Assembly (NCBI GenBank): GCA_024742655.1 | Contig: JANSYB010000171.1 | Coordinates: 1 to 5,893, forward strand | Length of the DNA: 5,893 nucleotides | Direction: 5' to 3' | Source of the DNA: Paracoccaceae bacterium | GTDB lineage: Bacteria > Pseudomonadota > Alphaproteobacteria > Rhodobacterales > Rhodobacteraceae | Shown: positions 1 to 5,807 of the stretch, in pieces | Position numbering within the stretch: position 1 is the first letter of the stretch | How the letters are laid out: each line of letters begins with the position of its first letter | Notes under the pieces: generated by a model | What the model saw: only the letters and a program-made list of their open reading frames with translations | The model's database searches: none | Told to the model about the DNA's origin: nothing | Made by a program: the position numbers and the translations under genes

Positions 1-1
1 C

Positions 2-2077
2 GCACTTTTCGAATTCGACAAGCGGCGCGACCGGGGCACCAAGGTGCTGACCTATATCGCCGACATCACCGTGAACGGCCACCCCGAGGTCGAGGGCCGC
101 CCCAAGCCGCGCGCCGACCTGGCCCTGCCGAAAGCGCCCAAGCCGGCCAACGACACCATCGCCGACGGTGTGCGCCAGATCCTGGAGCGGGACGGCGCAC
201 AGGCGGTGGCCGACTGGATGGCGGCACAGAAACAGATCCTGATCACCGACACCACGATGCGCGACAGTCACCAGTCGCTGCTGGCCACGCGGATGCGCTC
301 GATCGACATGATCGGGATCGCGCCCAACTATGTCCATGACCTGCCGCAGCTCTTTTCGGTGGAATGCTGGGGCGGGGCCACCTTCGACGTGGCCTACCGG
401 TTCCTCGATGAATGCCCGTGGCAGCGGCTGCGCGATCTGCGCAAGGCGATGCCGAACCTGATGACCCAGATGCTGCTGCGCGGCTCCAACGGGGTGGGCT
501 ATACCAACTATCCCGACAACGTGGTCGAGGCCTTCGTGCATCAGGCCGCCGAAAGCGGCGTGGACATCTTCCGTGTGTTCGATCCGCTGAACTGGGTCGA
601 GAACATGCGCGTGTCGATGGATGCGGTGCGCGAGTCGGGCAAGATCCTCGAGGCAGCGATCTGTTACACCGGTGATATCCTTGATCCCGCACGCGCCAAG
701 TATGATCTGAAATACTATCTCGACATGGCGCGCGCCCTCAAGGACGCGGGCACGCATATCCTGTGCATCAAGGACATGGGCGGGTTGCTGAAACCGGCCT
801 CCGCCACGGTGCTGTTCAAGGCGCTGAAGGACGAGATCGGCCTGCCCATCCATTTCCACACCCACGACACCGCCGGCATCGCCAGCGCCACAATCCTCGC
901 CGCGGCCGAGGCCGGGGTGGACGCGGTGGATTGCGCGATGGACGCGCTGTCGGGCAACACTTCTCAGGCCACGCTCGGCACGGTGGTCGAGGCGCTGCGC
1001 CACACCGACCGCGACACGGGCCTCGACATCAAGGCGATCCGGCAGATTTCAAACTACTGGGAATCGGTGCGCGCCCATTACGCCGCCTTCGAGAGCGGCA
1101 TGCAGTCGCCCGCCTCCGAGGTCTACCTGCACGAAATGCCCGGCGGGCAGTTCACCAACCTCAAGGCGCAGGCGCGCTCGATGGGGCTGGAGGATCGCTG
1201 GCACGACATCGCGCGCACCTATGCCGAGGTGAACCAGATGTTCGGCGACGTGATCAAGGTCACGCCCATCGCCAAGACCATCGGTGATCTGGCGCTGATG
1301 ATGGTCACGCAAGGGCTGACCTGCGAGGATGTGCTGGACCCGGACACCGAGGTCAGCTTTCCCGAAAGCGTCATCACCCTGATGAAGGGCTACGTGGGCC
1401 AGGCGCATGGCGGCTTCCCCGAGGCGATCGTCAAGAAGGTGCTCAAGGGCGAGGAGCCGATCACCGTGCGCCCCGGCACCCTGTTCGAGCCCGAGAACCT
1501 GGAGGCGCGCCATGCCGAACTGGAAAAGACCTTTGGCGTGAAGATCGACAACGAGGACCTGATGGGCAGCCTGATGTATCCCAAGGTCTTTGCCGATTAC
1601 ATGGAGCGCCACGCCGTGTACGGCCCGGTGCGCACCCTGCCCACGCGAACGTTCTTTTACGGGATGGAGACCGGCGAGGAGATCAGCGCCGAGATCGACC
1701 CGGGCAAGACGCTTGAGATCCGCATGGTCTCGGTCGGCGAGACGCATGAGGACGGCGAGGCGCGCGTGTTCTTCGAACTGAACGGCCAGCCCCGCACGAT
1801 CCGCGTCCCCAACCGCCGCGTGAAAGACAAGGTCGAGGCCCGCCCCAAGGCCGAGCCGGGCAATCCGGACCATGTCGGCGCGCCCATGCCGGGCGCCGTG
1901 GCGACCGTGGCCGTCAAGGCAGGCCAGAAGGTTTCGACCGGTGACCTGCTGCTGACCATCGAGGCGATGAAGATGGAAACCGGCCTGCATGCCGAACGGG
2001 ATGCGACGGTCAAGGCCGTGCATGTCCAGCCCGGCGGGCAAATCGACGCCAAGGATCTTCTGATCGAGTTCGAATGA
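2..2077 (+). CDS. pyc: Pyruvate carboxylase, C-terminal part (5'-truncated by window edge)
   Basis: Pyruvate carboxylase makes oxaloacetate from pyruvate, bicarbonate and ATP in the cytoplasm, refilling the TCA cycle and feeding gluconeogenesis. The frame is open from base 2, giving 691 visible residues; the whole family protein is about 1150, so the biotin carboxylase domain lies mostly outside. The GTG at 44 is an internal Val codon, not a start. In visible numbering, the carboxyltransferase domain begins near residue 79 with DTTMRDSHQS (metal-binding Asp at codon 263-265). It carries CIKDMGG with the Lys that is carbamylated in this family (codon 770-772) and the HTH metal ligands (codons 857-859 and 863-865). 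EMPGGQFTNL follows near residue 377. The last ~70 residues are a biotinyl domain with EAMKM; the biotin-accepting Lys is codon 1970-1972, 34 residues from the C-terminus, as usual. The order CT then BCCP on one chain separates it from split oxaloacetate decarboxylase or acyl-CoA carboxylase subunits. No defect is visible. Confidence 0.97.
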   Translation, partial: ALFEFDKRRDRGTKVLTYIADITVNGHPEVEGRPKPRADLALPKAPKPANDTIADGVRQILERDGAQAVADWMAAQKQILITDTTMRDSHQSLLATRMRSIDMIGIAPNYVHDLPQLFSVECWGGATFDVAYRFLDECPWQRLRDLRKAMPNLMTQMLLRGSNGVGYTNYPDNVVEAFVHQAAESGVDIFRVFDPLNWVENMRVSMDAVRESGKILEAAICYTGDILDPARAKYDLKYYLDMARALKDAGTHILCIKDMGGLLKPASATVLFKALKDEIGLPIHFHTHDTAGIASATILAAAEAGVDAVDCAMDALSGNTSQATLGTVVEALRHTDRDTGLDIKAIRQISNYWESVRAHYAAFESGMQSPASEVYLHEMPGGQFTNLKAQARSMGLEDRWHDIARTYAEVNQMFGDVIKVTPIAKTIGDLALMMVTQGLTCEDVLDPDTEVSFPESVITLMKGYVGQAHGGFPEAIVKKVLKGEEPITVRPGTLFEPENLEARHAELEKTFGVKIDNEDLMGSLMYPKVFADYMERHAVYGPVRTLPTRTFFYGMETGEEISAEIDPGKTLEIRMVSVGETHEDGEARVFFELNGQPRTIRVPNRRVKDKVEARPKAEPGNPDHVGAPMPGAVATVAVKAGQKVSTGDLLLTIEAMKMETGLHAERDATVKAVHVQPGGQIDAKDLLIEFE

Positions 2078-2103
2078 AACTGCCCTCCTGTTGGGCAATC
2101 GGG

Positions 2104-2133
2104 CCCGGCGGCCAGCAAGATGGCACCGCCGGG
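2104..2133 (+). terminator. GC-rich stem-loop after pyc, possible terminator
   Basis: An 8-bp perfect stem, CCCGGCGG (2104-2111) with CCGCCGGG (2126-2133), is extended by CCA/TGG (2112-2114/2121-2123) across a two-base bulge, leaving a six-base loop. It lies 26 bases after the pyc stop. No run of T follows, so it is not a textbook intrinsic terminator; it could stop transcription weakly or protect the pyc mRNA 3' end. Confidence 0.4.
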
Positions 2134-2211
2134 GTCGAAAAGCGTGGCTTTGTGTGCGCTCAGGTCGTAACACCATCCCAGTCTTGACGGTGGCCTGTTC
2201 ACGAGGGGCGT

Positions 2212-2601
2212 ATGATTTTGACCGCGACACCGCTTTACGCGGGCTTGTTGGCGTTGCTGTTCGTGGCACTGAGTGCGCGGGTGATCGTGCAGCGGCGCCG
2301 GGCGCATGTGTCGGTCGGAGACGGCAACGACCAAAGCCTGCGTCAGAAAATGCGCGTGCACGCCAATTTCGCGGAATACACGCCCATCGGTCTGGTCTTG
2401 CTGGGGCTGACCGAGCTGCAGGGCGCGCCCTATTGGGTGGTGCACCTGCTGGGCCTGATGCTTCTGACCGGGCGGCTGGCCCATGCCGCGGGCATGGGGG
2501 CATCGCCACAGCGCCTGTCGTTTCGCGTGACCGGTATGGTCCTCACCCTGGCCATGATCACGCTGGCGGGGCTGGCGAATGTGTTTCACGCGCTGATCTG
2601 A
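2212..2601 (+). CDS. MAPEG-family integral membrane protein
   Basis: The 129-residue protein is very hydrophobic, with four likely membrane helices at about residues 5-25, 57-70, 73-93 and 104-126. The stretch RVHANFAEYTPIGLVLL (48-64) and the later GRLAHAAGMG (87-96) are the hallmark of the MAPEG family (membrane-associated proteins in eicosanoid and glutathione metabolism), and the length fits bacterial members. Eukaryotic members are glutathione transferases or peroxidases; bacterial YecN-like ones have no settled role, so activity and substrate are unknown. The basic loop RRR (28-30) probably faces the cytoplasm. The ATG at 2212 is preceded by GAGGGG (2203-2208) at a short spacing of 3 bases. 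It lies 134 bases after pyc and 117 bases before the next gene, so it may be a single-gene unit. The family call is firm; the function is not. Confidence 0.88.
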   Translation: MILTATPLYAGLLALLFVALSARVIVQRRRAHVSVGDGNDQSLRQKMRVHANFAEYTPIGLVLLGLTELQGAPYWVVHLLGLMLLTGRLAHAAGMGASPQRLSFRVTGMVLTLAMITLAGLANVFHALI

Positions 2602-2718
2602 ATTGACGGCGCGCCTGTTCATGTTTCCGACAACGGGCTTCCCGTGCGTGAAAATATCGGCAATCATACTATCCTTGATCGTCAGGCGGGCCATAACCGC
2701 CACAAGGGAGGAAAAAGA
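2602..2718 (+). other. Intergenic leader before the ribbon-helix-helix gene
   Basis: This 117-base gap has lower GC in its middle (2651-2680) than the flanking genes. It holds a small dyad ACGGG-CTT-CCCGT (2633-2645) and a 5-bp hairpin GGCGG/CCGCC (2685-2689/2697-2701) just before the ribosome binding site. The AT-rich stretch around CATACTAT (2665-2672) could supply a -10 element, but I find no matching -35 at proper spacing, so no promoter is called. Confidence 0.35.
2705..2712 (+). promoter_or_regulatory. Ribosome binding site deciding the ATG at 2719
   Basis: AGGGAGGA lies 6 bases before ATG 2719. The frame extends upstream to a GTG at 2644, but that extension lacks a ribosome binding site and its sequence does not look conserved. 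The family's usual N-terminus, MCRIFAGQDP, begins exactly at 2719. Confidence 0.85.
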
Positions 2719-3012
2719 ATGTGCCGAATTTTCGCCGGGCAGGACCCGGAACGCTATGAACTTGAAACCCGCCGGATGCGTCTGAATGGTCAAAGCACGA
2801 GCATCCGGCTTGAGAAATCCTTTTGGGGGATCCTGGACGAGATCGCCGCGAACGAAGGCATTTCGACACCCGCTTTCGTGTCGAAGCTGCATGGTGAAGT
2901 GCTTGAACTGCATGGCGAATCCAAGAATTTCACCGCCCTGCTGCGCTGCACCTGCCTGGTCTACCGCGAACAGCCCGCCGCGGCCGCGAAGGCCCAGATC
3001 GCGGCCGAGTAG
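2719..3012 (+). CDS. Ribbon-helix-helix domain protein (RHH_4-type), likely DNA-binding
   Basis: A 97-residue protein starting MCRIFAGQDPERYE, a form common in alphaproteobacterial RHH_4-type proteins. The core is STSIRLEKSFW (26-36), the presumed DNA-contacting beta strand, followed by helix 1 (about 35-46, ILDEIAANEG) and helix 2 (about 50-65, TPAFVSKLHGEVLELHG). A conserved tail, NFTALLRCTCLVY (70-82), follows, then an Ala-rich end. Such proteins act as dimers on palindromic operators; individual members of this subfamily are little studied. The gene points towards the dehydrogenase set and ends 15 bases before the dyad at 3028-3045, so it may regulate that set or itself. That link is inference from position. 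The two Cys near the end (77 and 79) are visible, but I assign them no role. Confidence 0.85.
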   Translation: MCRIFAGQDPERYELETRRMRLNGQSTSIRLEKSFWGILDEIAANEGISTPAFVSKLHGEVLELHGESKNFTALLRCTCLVYREQPAAAAKAQIAAE

Positions 3013-3027
3013 CACCCGGCCCGCGAT

Positions 3028-3045
3028 GTAGTAACCGTTTACTAC
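3028..3045. promoter_or_regulatory. 18-bp near-perfect dyad, candidate operator
   Basis: GTAGTAA (3028-3034) is an exact inverted match of TTACTAC (3039-3045) around a four-base centre, so 8 of 9 base pairs are symmetric. The site is AT-rich in a GC-rich region, lies between the ribbon-helix-helix gene and the dehydrogenase set, and has no T tract that would make it a terminator. Size and symmetry suit a dimeric repressor such as a TetR-type or ribbon-helix-helix protein. I do not recognise it as a known consensus. Confidence 0.6.
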
Positions 3046-3102
3046 CCGCGCCAGAAGCGCATTGGTAATCTTTCCGGACCAAACCACAATCCGGAGGGAG
3101 CA

Positions 3103-3498
3103 ATGGCCAAAGCCATTCACAGCATGATCCGCGTGCTCGACGAGCAGCGGTCGGTGAATTTCTACAACCAGGCATTCGGACTCGAGATCGCCGACAGGCT
3201 GGATTTCGAGAAATTCACGCTGGTCTATCTCAGCAATGACGAATGCCCGTTCGAACTTGAACTGACGGTCAACAAGGGGCGGGAGGAGCCCTATGACCTT
3301 GGCGACGGCTACGGCCATCTGGCCGTGCTGGTCGAGGATCTGGAGTCCGAGCACGCCCGGTTCGAGGCCGCTGGCCTGAACCCGCGAAAGATCGTTGAAT
3401 TCGCCCCCGACGGCAAACTCGTGGGCAAGTTTTTCTTCGTGGCCGACCCGGATGGCTACGAAATCGAGGTTCTTCAGCGCGGCGGTCGTTTCAAATAA
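3103..3498 (+). CDS. VOC-family protein, glyoxalase I (lactoylglutathione lyase)-like
   Basis: The 131-residue protein resembles bacterial glyoxalase I, which turns the hemithioacetal of methylglyoxal and glutathione into S-lactoylglutathione in the cytoplasm. Its two beta-alpha-beta-beta-beta halves are recognisable: IHSMIRVLDEQRSVNFYNQAFGLE (5-28) and GYGHLAVLVEDLES (69-82), with DPDGYEIEVLQ (115-125) near the end. All four expected metal ligands are present when aligned by motif with E. coli GlxI: His6, Glu53 (in FELELTVN), His72 and Glu122. The length is near the 135 of the E. coli enzyme, without the insertions of the longer zinc type. ATG 3103 has a good GGAGGGAG site (3093-3100). It is the first gene of the set, 35 bases before the next. 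Other VOC enzymes, such as a methylmalonyl-CoA epimerase or dioxygenase-like protein, are less likely, but the real substrate may differ from methylglyoxal. Confidence 0.85.
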   Translation: MAKAIHSMIRVLDEQRSVNFYNQAFGLEIADRLDFEKFTLVYLSNDECPFELELTVNKGREEPYDLGDGYGHLAVLVEDLESEHARFEAAGLNPRKIVEFAPDGKLVGKFFFVADPDGYEIEVLQRGGRFK

Positions 3499-3533
3499 GC
3501 CGCGCAAGCATCTGAAAAGGGAGGAAAACAAAG

Positions 3534-4058
3534 ATGAAAGACACAACCAGCCAAAGGGGCCTGACGCGGCGCGAATTGCTGTCGCGCTCCATGGCCGCCG
3601 GCGCCAGTTTTGTCGTCGGCGCGGGCTATGTCGCCAGCACCGATGCGGCCTGGGCGATGGAAACCACCGCGCTCAAACCCGAGACCATGGCCACGCTCAT
3701 CCAGATGGCGCGCGATATCTATCCGCATGATCATGTGGCCGATGAATACTACGCGATTGCCGTCAAGGGATATGACAGCGCCGAGGCCGCCCCGGGCGTC
3801 GAGGCCGGCATCGCCGCGCTGAACGCGGCGGCACAGGGCAAGGGTCATGCCGATTACCTTTCGGTGGGCTGGGAGCGTGACCGCGTGGACATCCTGCGCG
3901 GCATGGAGGACAGCGCATTCTTCCAACAGATCCGCGGCGGGCTGGTGACCGGCCTCTACAACCAGAAGGCCGTCTGGCCACTCTTTGGCTATGAGGGCGA
4001 GAGCTTCTCCAAGGGTGGCTATCTCGAAAACGGCTTCGACGATATCACCTGGATCTGA
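3534..4058 (+). CDS. Tat-exported gluconate 2-dehydrogenase subunit 3-like small subunit
   Basis: A 174-residue protein with a twin-arginine signal: T-R12-R13-E-L-L, a weakly hydrophobic stretch (about 20-35) and a likely cut after Ala41 (AWA-ME). The mature part is about 133 residues, with an opening ALKPETMATLIQMARDIYPHDHVADEYY, typical of the gluconate 2-dehydrogenase subunit 3 family. Members bind a GMC flavoprotein, are needed for its export and stability, and carry no cofactor themselves. The C-terminal part, LVTGLYNQKAVWPLFGYEG (about 145-163), is the conserved end of the family. The start at 3534 has AAGGGAGGA upstream (3518-3526). The flavoprotein gene follows 14 bases after the stop, with its ribosome binding site overlapping this stop, which suggests coupled translation and a matched subunit ratio. 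Confidence 0.87.
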   Translation: MKDTTSQRGLTRRELLSRSMAAGASFVVGAGYVASTDAAWAMETTALKPETMATLIQMARDIYPHDHVADEYYAIAVKGYDSAEAAPGVEAGIAALNAAAQGKGHADYLSVGWERDRVDILRGMEDSAFFQQIRGGLVTGLYNQKAVWPLFGYEGESFSKGGYLENGFDDITWI

Positions 4059-4072
4059 GGAAGGACTGGAAC

Positions 4073-5644
4073 ATGGCAAAGACATTCGATCTGAACGACG
4101 ATTCCGTCGTCGTCGTGATTGGCACGGGCGCCGGTGGCGGCACCCTCGCCAATGAACTGGCACAAAAGGGCGTAAATGTCGTCTCGCTCGAGGCGGGCGC
4201 CTGGCACGAGCCGCAGGATTTCATCCAGGATGAATGGGCGAGCTTCGGGCAACTGGCCTGGCTCGATCCGCGCACGACATCCGGTGACTGGCGTGTCAGC
4301 CGCGATTTCGCCGGTCTGCCGGCCTGGATCGTGAAATCGGTCGGCGGCTCGGCGGTGCACTGGGCCGGCGCCTCGCTGCGCTTTCAGGAACACGAGTGGA
4401 AGGCGAAAACGACCTATGGCGATGTAACCGGCGCATCGCTGCTCGACTGGCCCATCAATGCCGACGAGATGGACCCTTGGTACACCAAGGCCGAGGACAA
4501 GCTGCATGTCACCCGCACCGGCGGGCGCCCTGGCCTGCCCGGCAACAACAACTTCAAGGTGTTCGAGGCCGGCGCCAAGAAGCTGGGCTACAAGGACGTG
4601 CACACGGGCCGCATGGCGATCAAGAGCAGTGACAGTGCCGATGGCGTGCCCTGCCAGCAGATGGGCTTCTGCTTTCAGGGCTGCAAGGTGGCCGCCAAGT
4701 GGTCGCCCAGCTACGACGAGATCCCGCAAGCGATCGAGACCGGCAACCTGGAGCTGCGTACAGAGGCGCATGTGCTGCGGATCGAGCATGACGACAGCGG
4801 CAAGGTGACAGGCGTGGTCTATGCCGATGCCGAGGGCAACGAGCAGCGGCAGGCGGCGCGGGTGGTCTGTGTCGCGGGCAATTCGATCGAGAGCCCGCGT
4901 ATCCTGCTCAACTCCGCCTCGTCGATGTTCCCCGACGGGCTGGCGAACAGCTCGGGCCAGGTGGGGCGCAACTACATGCGCCACATGACCGCATCGGTCT
5001 ATGCCATCTTCGACCAGCCGGTGCGCATGTGGCGTGGCACGACCATGGCCGGCATCATCACCGACGAGGCGCGTCACGACCCGTCGCGCGGCTTCGTCGG
5101 CGGGTACGAGATGGAAACGCTCAGCATCGGCCTGCCCTTCATGGCCGCCTTCCTCGATCCGGGCGGCTGGGGGCGCGAGTTCACCACCGCGCTCGACGGC
5201 TACGAGAACATGGCCGGCATGTGGCTGGTGGGCGAGGACATGCCGCAGGAAACCAACCGGGTCACCCTCAACCACGACGTCAAGGACCAGCACGGCATGC
5301 CAGTGGCCAATGTGCATTTCGATGATCACCCCAACGACATCGCGATGCGCAACCACGCGTGGCAGCAGGGATCGGCGATCTACGACGCGATGGGCGCCAC
5401 CCGCACCCTGCCCACCCCGCCCTATCCCAGCACGCATAACCTCGGCACCAACCGGATGTCCGAGAACGCGCGCGACGGCGTGGTCAACAAATGGGGCCAG
5501 ACCCACGATATCGACAACCTGTTTGTCTCGGACGGCTCGGTCTTTACCACGGGGGCGGCCGAAAACCCGACGCTGACCATCGTGGCACTGGCCATCCGGC
5601 AGGCCGATCATATCGCCGGCGAGATGTCGCGCGGCAATCTTTGA
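4073..5644 (+). CDS. GMC-family FAD-dependent dehydrogenase, large subunit, with Fe-S-type Cys motif
   Basis: A 523-residue flavoprotein of the glucose-methanol-choline family, membrane-bound sugar/gluconate dehydrogenase branch. The FAD fold opens with IGTGAGGGTLA (G17-x-G19-x-x-G22) and Glu40 at the end of the second strand (LEAG). VGGSAVHWAG (90-99) is the second flavin segment. Cys194, Cys200 and Cys204 form C-x5-C-x3-C, the spacing I recall for the [3Fe-4S] ligands of Burkholderia FAD glucose dehydrogenase. The catalytic pair is His455 (STHNLGTNRM) and Asn498 (GAAENPTLT), 43 residues apart. There is no signal peptide, so export probably relies on the preceding Tat subunit. ATG 4073 follows GAGGAAGGA (4057-4065). 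It presumably oxidises an alcohol or hemiacetal group and passes electrons to a cytochrome or quinone. Substrate is not predictable: gluconate, glucose, fructose, sorbitol or another polyol all remain possible. No cytochrome gene follows. Confidence 0.9.
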   Translation: MAKTFDLNDDSVVVVIGTGAGGGTLANELAQKGVNVVSLEAGAWHEPQDFIQDEWASFGQLAWLDPRTTSGDWRVSRDFAGLPAWIVKSVGGSAVHWAGASLRFQEHEWKAKTTYGDVTGASLLDWPINADEMDPWYTKAEDKLHVTRTGGRPGLPGNNNFKVFEAGAKKLGYKDVHTGRMAIKSSDSADGVPCQQMGFCFQGCKVAAKWSPSYDEIPQAIETGNLELRTEAHVLRIEHDDSGKVTGVVYADAEGNEQRQAARVVCVAGNSIESPRILLNSASSMFPDGLANSSGQVGRNYMRHMTASVYAIFDQPVRMWRGTTMAGIITDEARHDPSRGFVGGYEMETLSIGLPFMAAFLDPGGWGREFTTALDGYENMAGMWLVGEDMPQETNRVTLNHDVKDQHGMPVANVHFDDHPNDIAMRNHAWQQGSAIYDAMGATRTLPTPPYPSTHNLGTNRMSENARDGVVNKWGQTHDIDNLFVSDGSVFTTGAAENPTLTIVALAIRQADHIAGEMSRGNL

Positions 5645-5659
5645 GGCCCGAGTCCCCGT

Positions 5660-5684
5660 CCCGGCACACCCCATGTGTGCCGGG
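5660..5684 (+). terminator. 10-bp perfect hairpin after the GMC gene
   Basis: CCCGGCACAC (5660-5669) pairs fully with GTGTGCCGGG (5675-5684) around a five-base loop, starting 16 bases after the stop. No T run follows. It is probably an upstream stabiliser or 3'-end protector working with the terminator just behind it. Confidence 0.6.
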
Positions 5685-5690
5685 GCCCTT

Positions 5691-5731
5691 GCCCGCCGAT
5701 ACGCGGTTCCCTGCCGCTCGGCGGGCTTTTT
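5691..5731 (+). terminator. Rho-independent terminator of the dehydrogenase set
   Basis: GCCCGCCGA (5691-5699) pairs with TCGGCGGGC (5718-5726), with an inner GCGG/CCGC stem (5703-5706/5714-5717) across a three-base bulge. Five T follow at once (5727-5731). This is a standard intrinsic terminator for + strand transcription and ends the unit before the next gene. Confidence 0.88.
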
Positions 5732-5732
5732 G

Positions 5733-5761
5733 TTGTCCGACGCCGGAAAATCCACTACCCT
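5733..5761 (+). promoter_or_regulatory. Possible sigma-70-type promoter for the right-edge gene
   Basis: TTGTCC (5733-5738) and TACCCT (5756-5761) are separated by 17 bases, each a partial match to the housekeeping consensus. They lie directly after the terminator and about 50 bases before the TTG start at 5808, where a new promoter is expected. The -10 match is weak. Confidence 0.33.
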
Positions 5762-5807
5762 GAGTTGCGTAAGGCCCGAAAAGCCGGGATCACACAGGAG
5801 GTGTCTT

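Noticed and set aside
2184..2189. TTGACG as a -35 element for the MAPEG gene
   Set aside because: At 17-base spacing the -10 would fall on the start codon at 2212, and no TATAAT-like sequence is there.
1049..2509. 486-codon open frame on the - strand across pyc and the MAPEG gene
   Set aside because: It crosses two confidently identified + strand genes and the gap between them. It is rich in His, Arg, Ala and Gly with no recognisable motif, as expected for an antisense frame in high-GC DNA.
2644..2718. Longer N-terminus for the ribbon-helix-helix protein from GTG 2644
   Set aside because: No ribosome binding site there, and the strong AGGGAGGA site and conserved MCRIFAGQDP start both point to 2719.
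3028..3045. Dyad read as a terminator of the ribbon-helix-helix gene
   Set aside because: The 7-bp AT-rich stem is weak and no T run follows; operator is the better reading.
3062..3090. TTGGTA and CACAAT at 17-base spacing as promoter of the VOC gene
   Set aside because: Transcription would begin inside or just after the ribosome binding site (3093-3100), leaving it out of the mRNA. Both boxes match only four of six bases.
1657..3546. 629-codon open frame on the - strand across four genes
   Set aside because: It overlaps the antisense of pyc, MAPEG, ribbon-helix-helix and VOC genes and their gaps, all well supported on the + strand, and shows no domain of its own.
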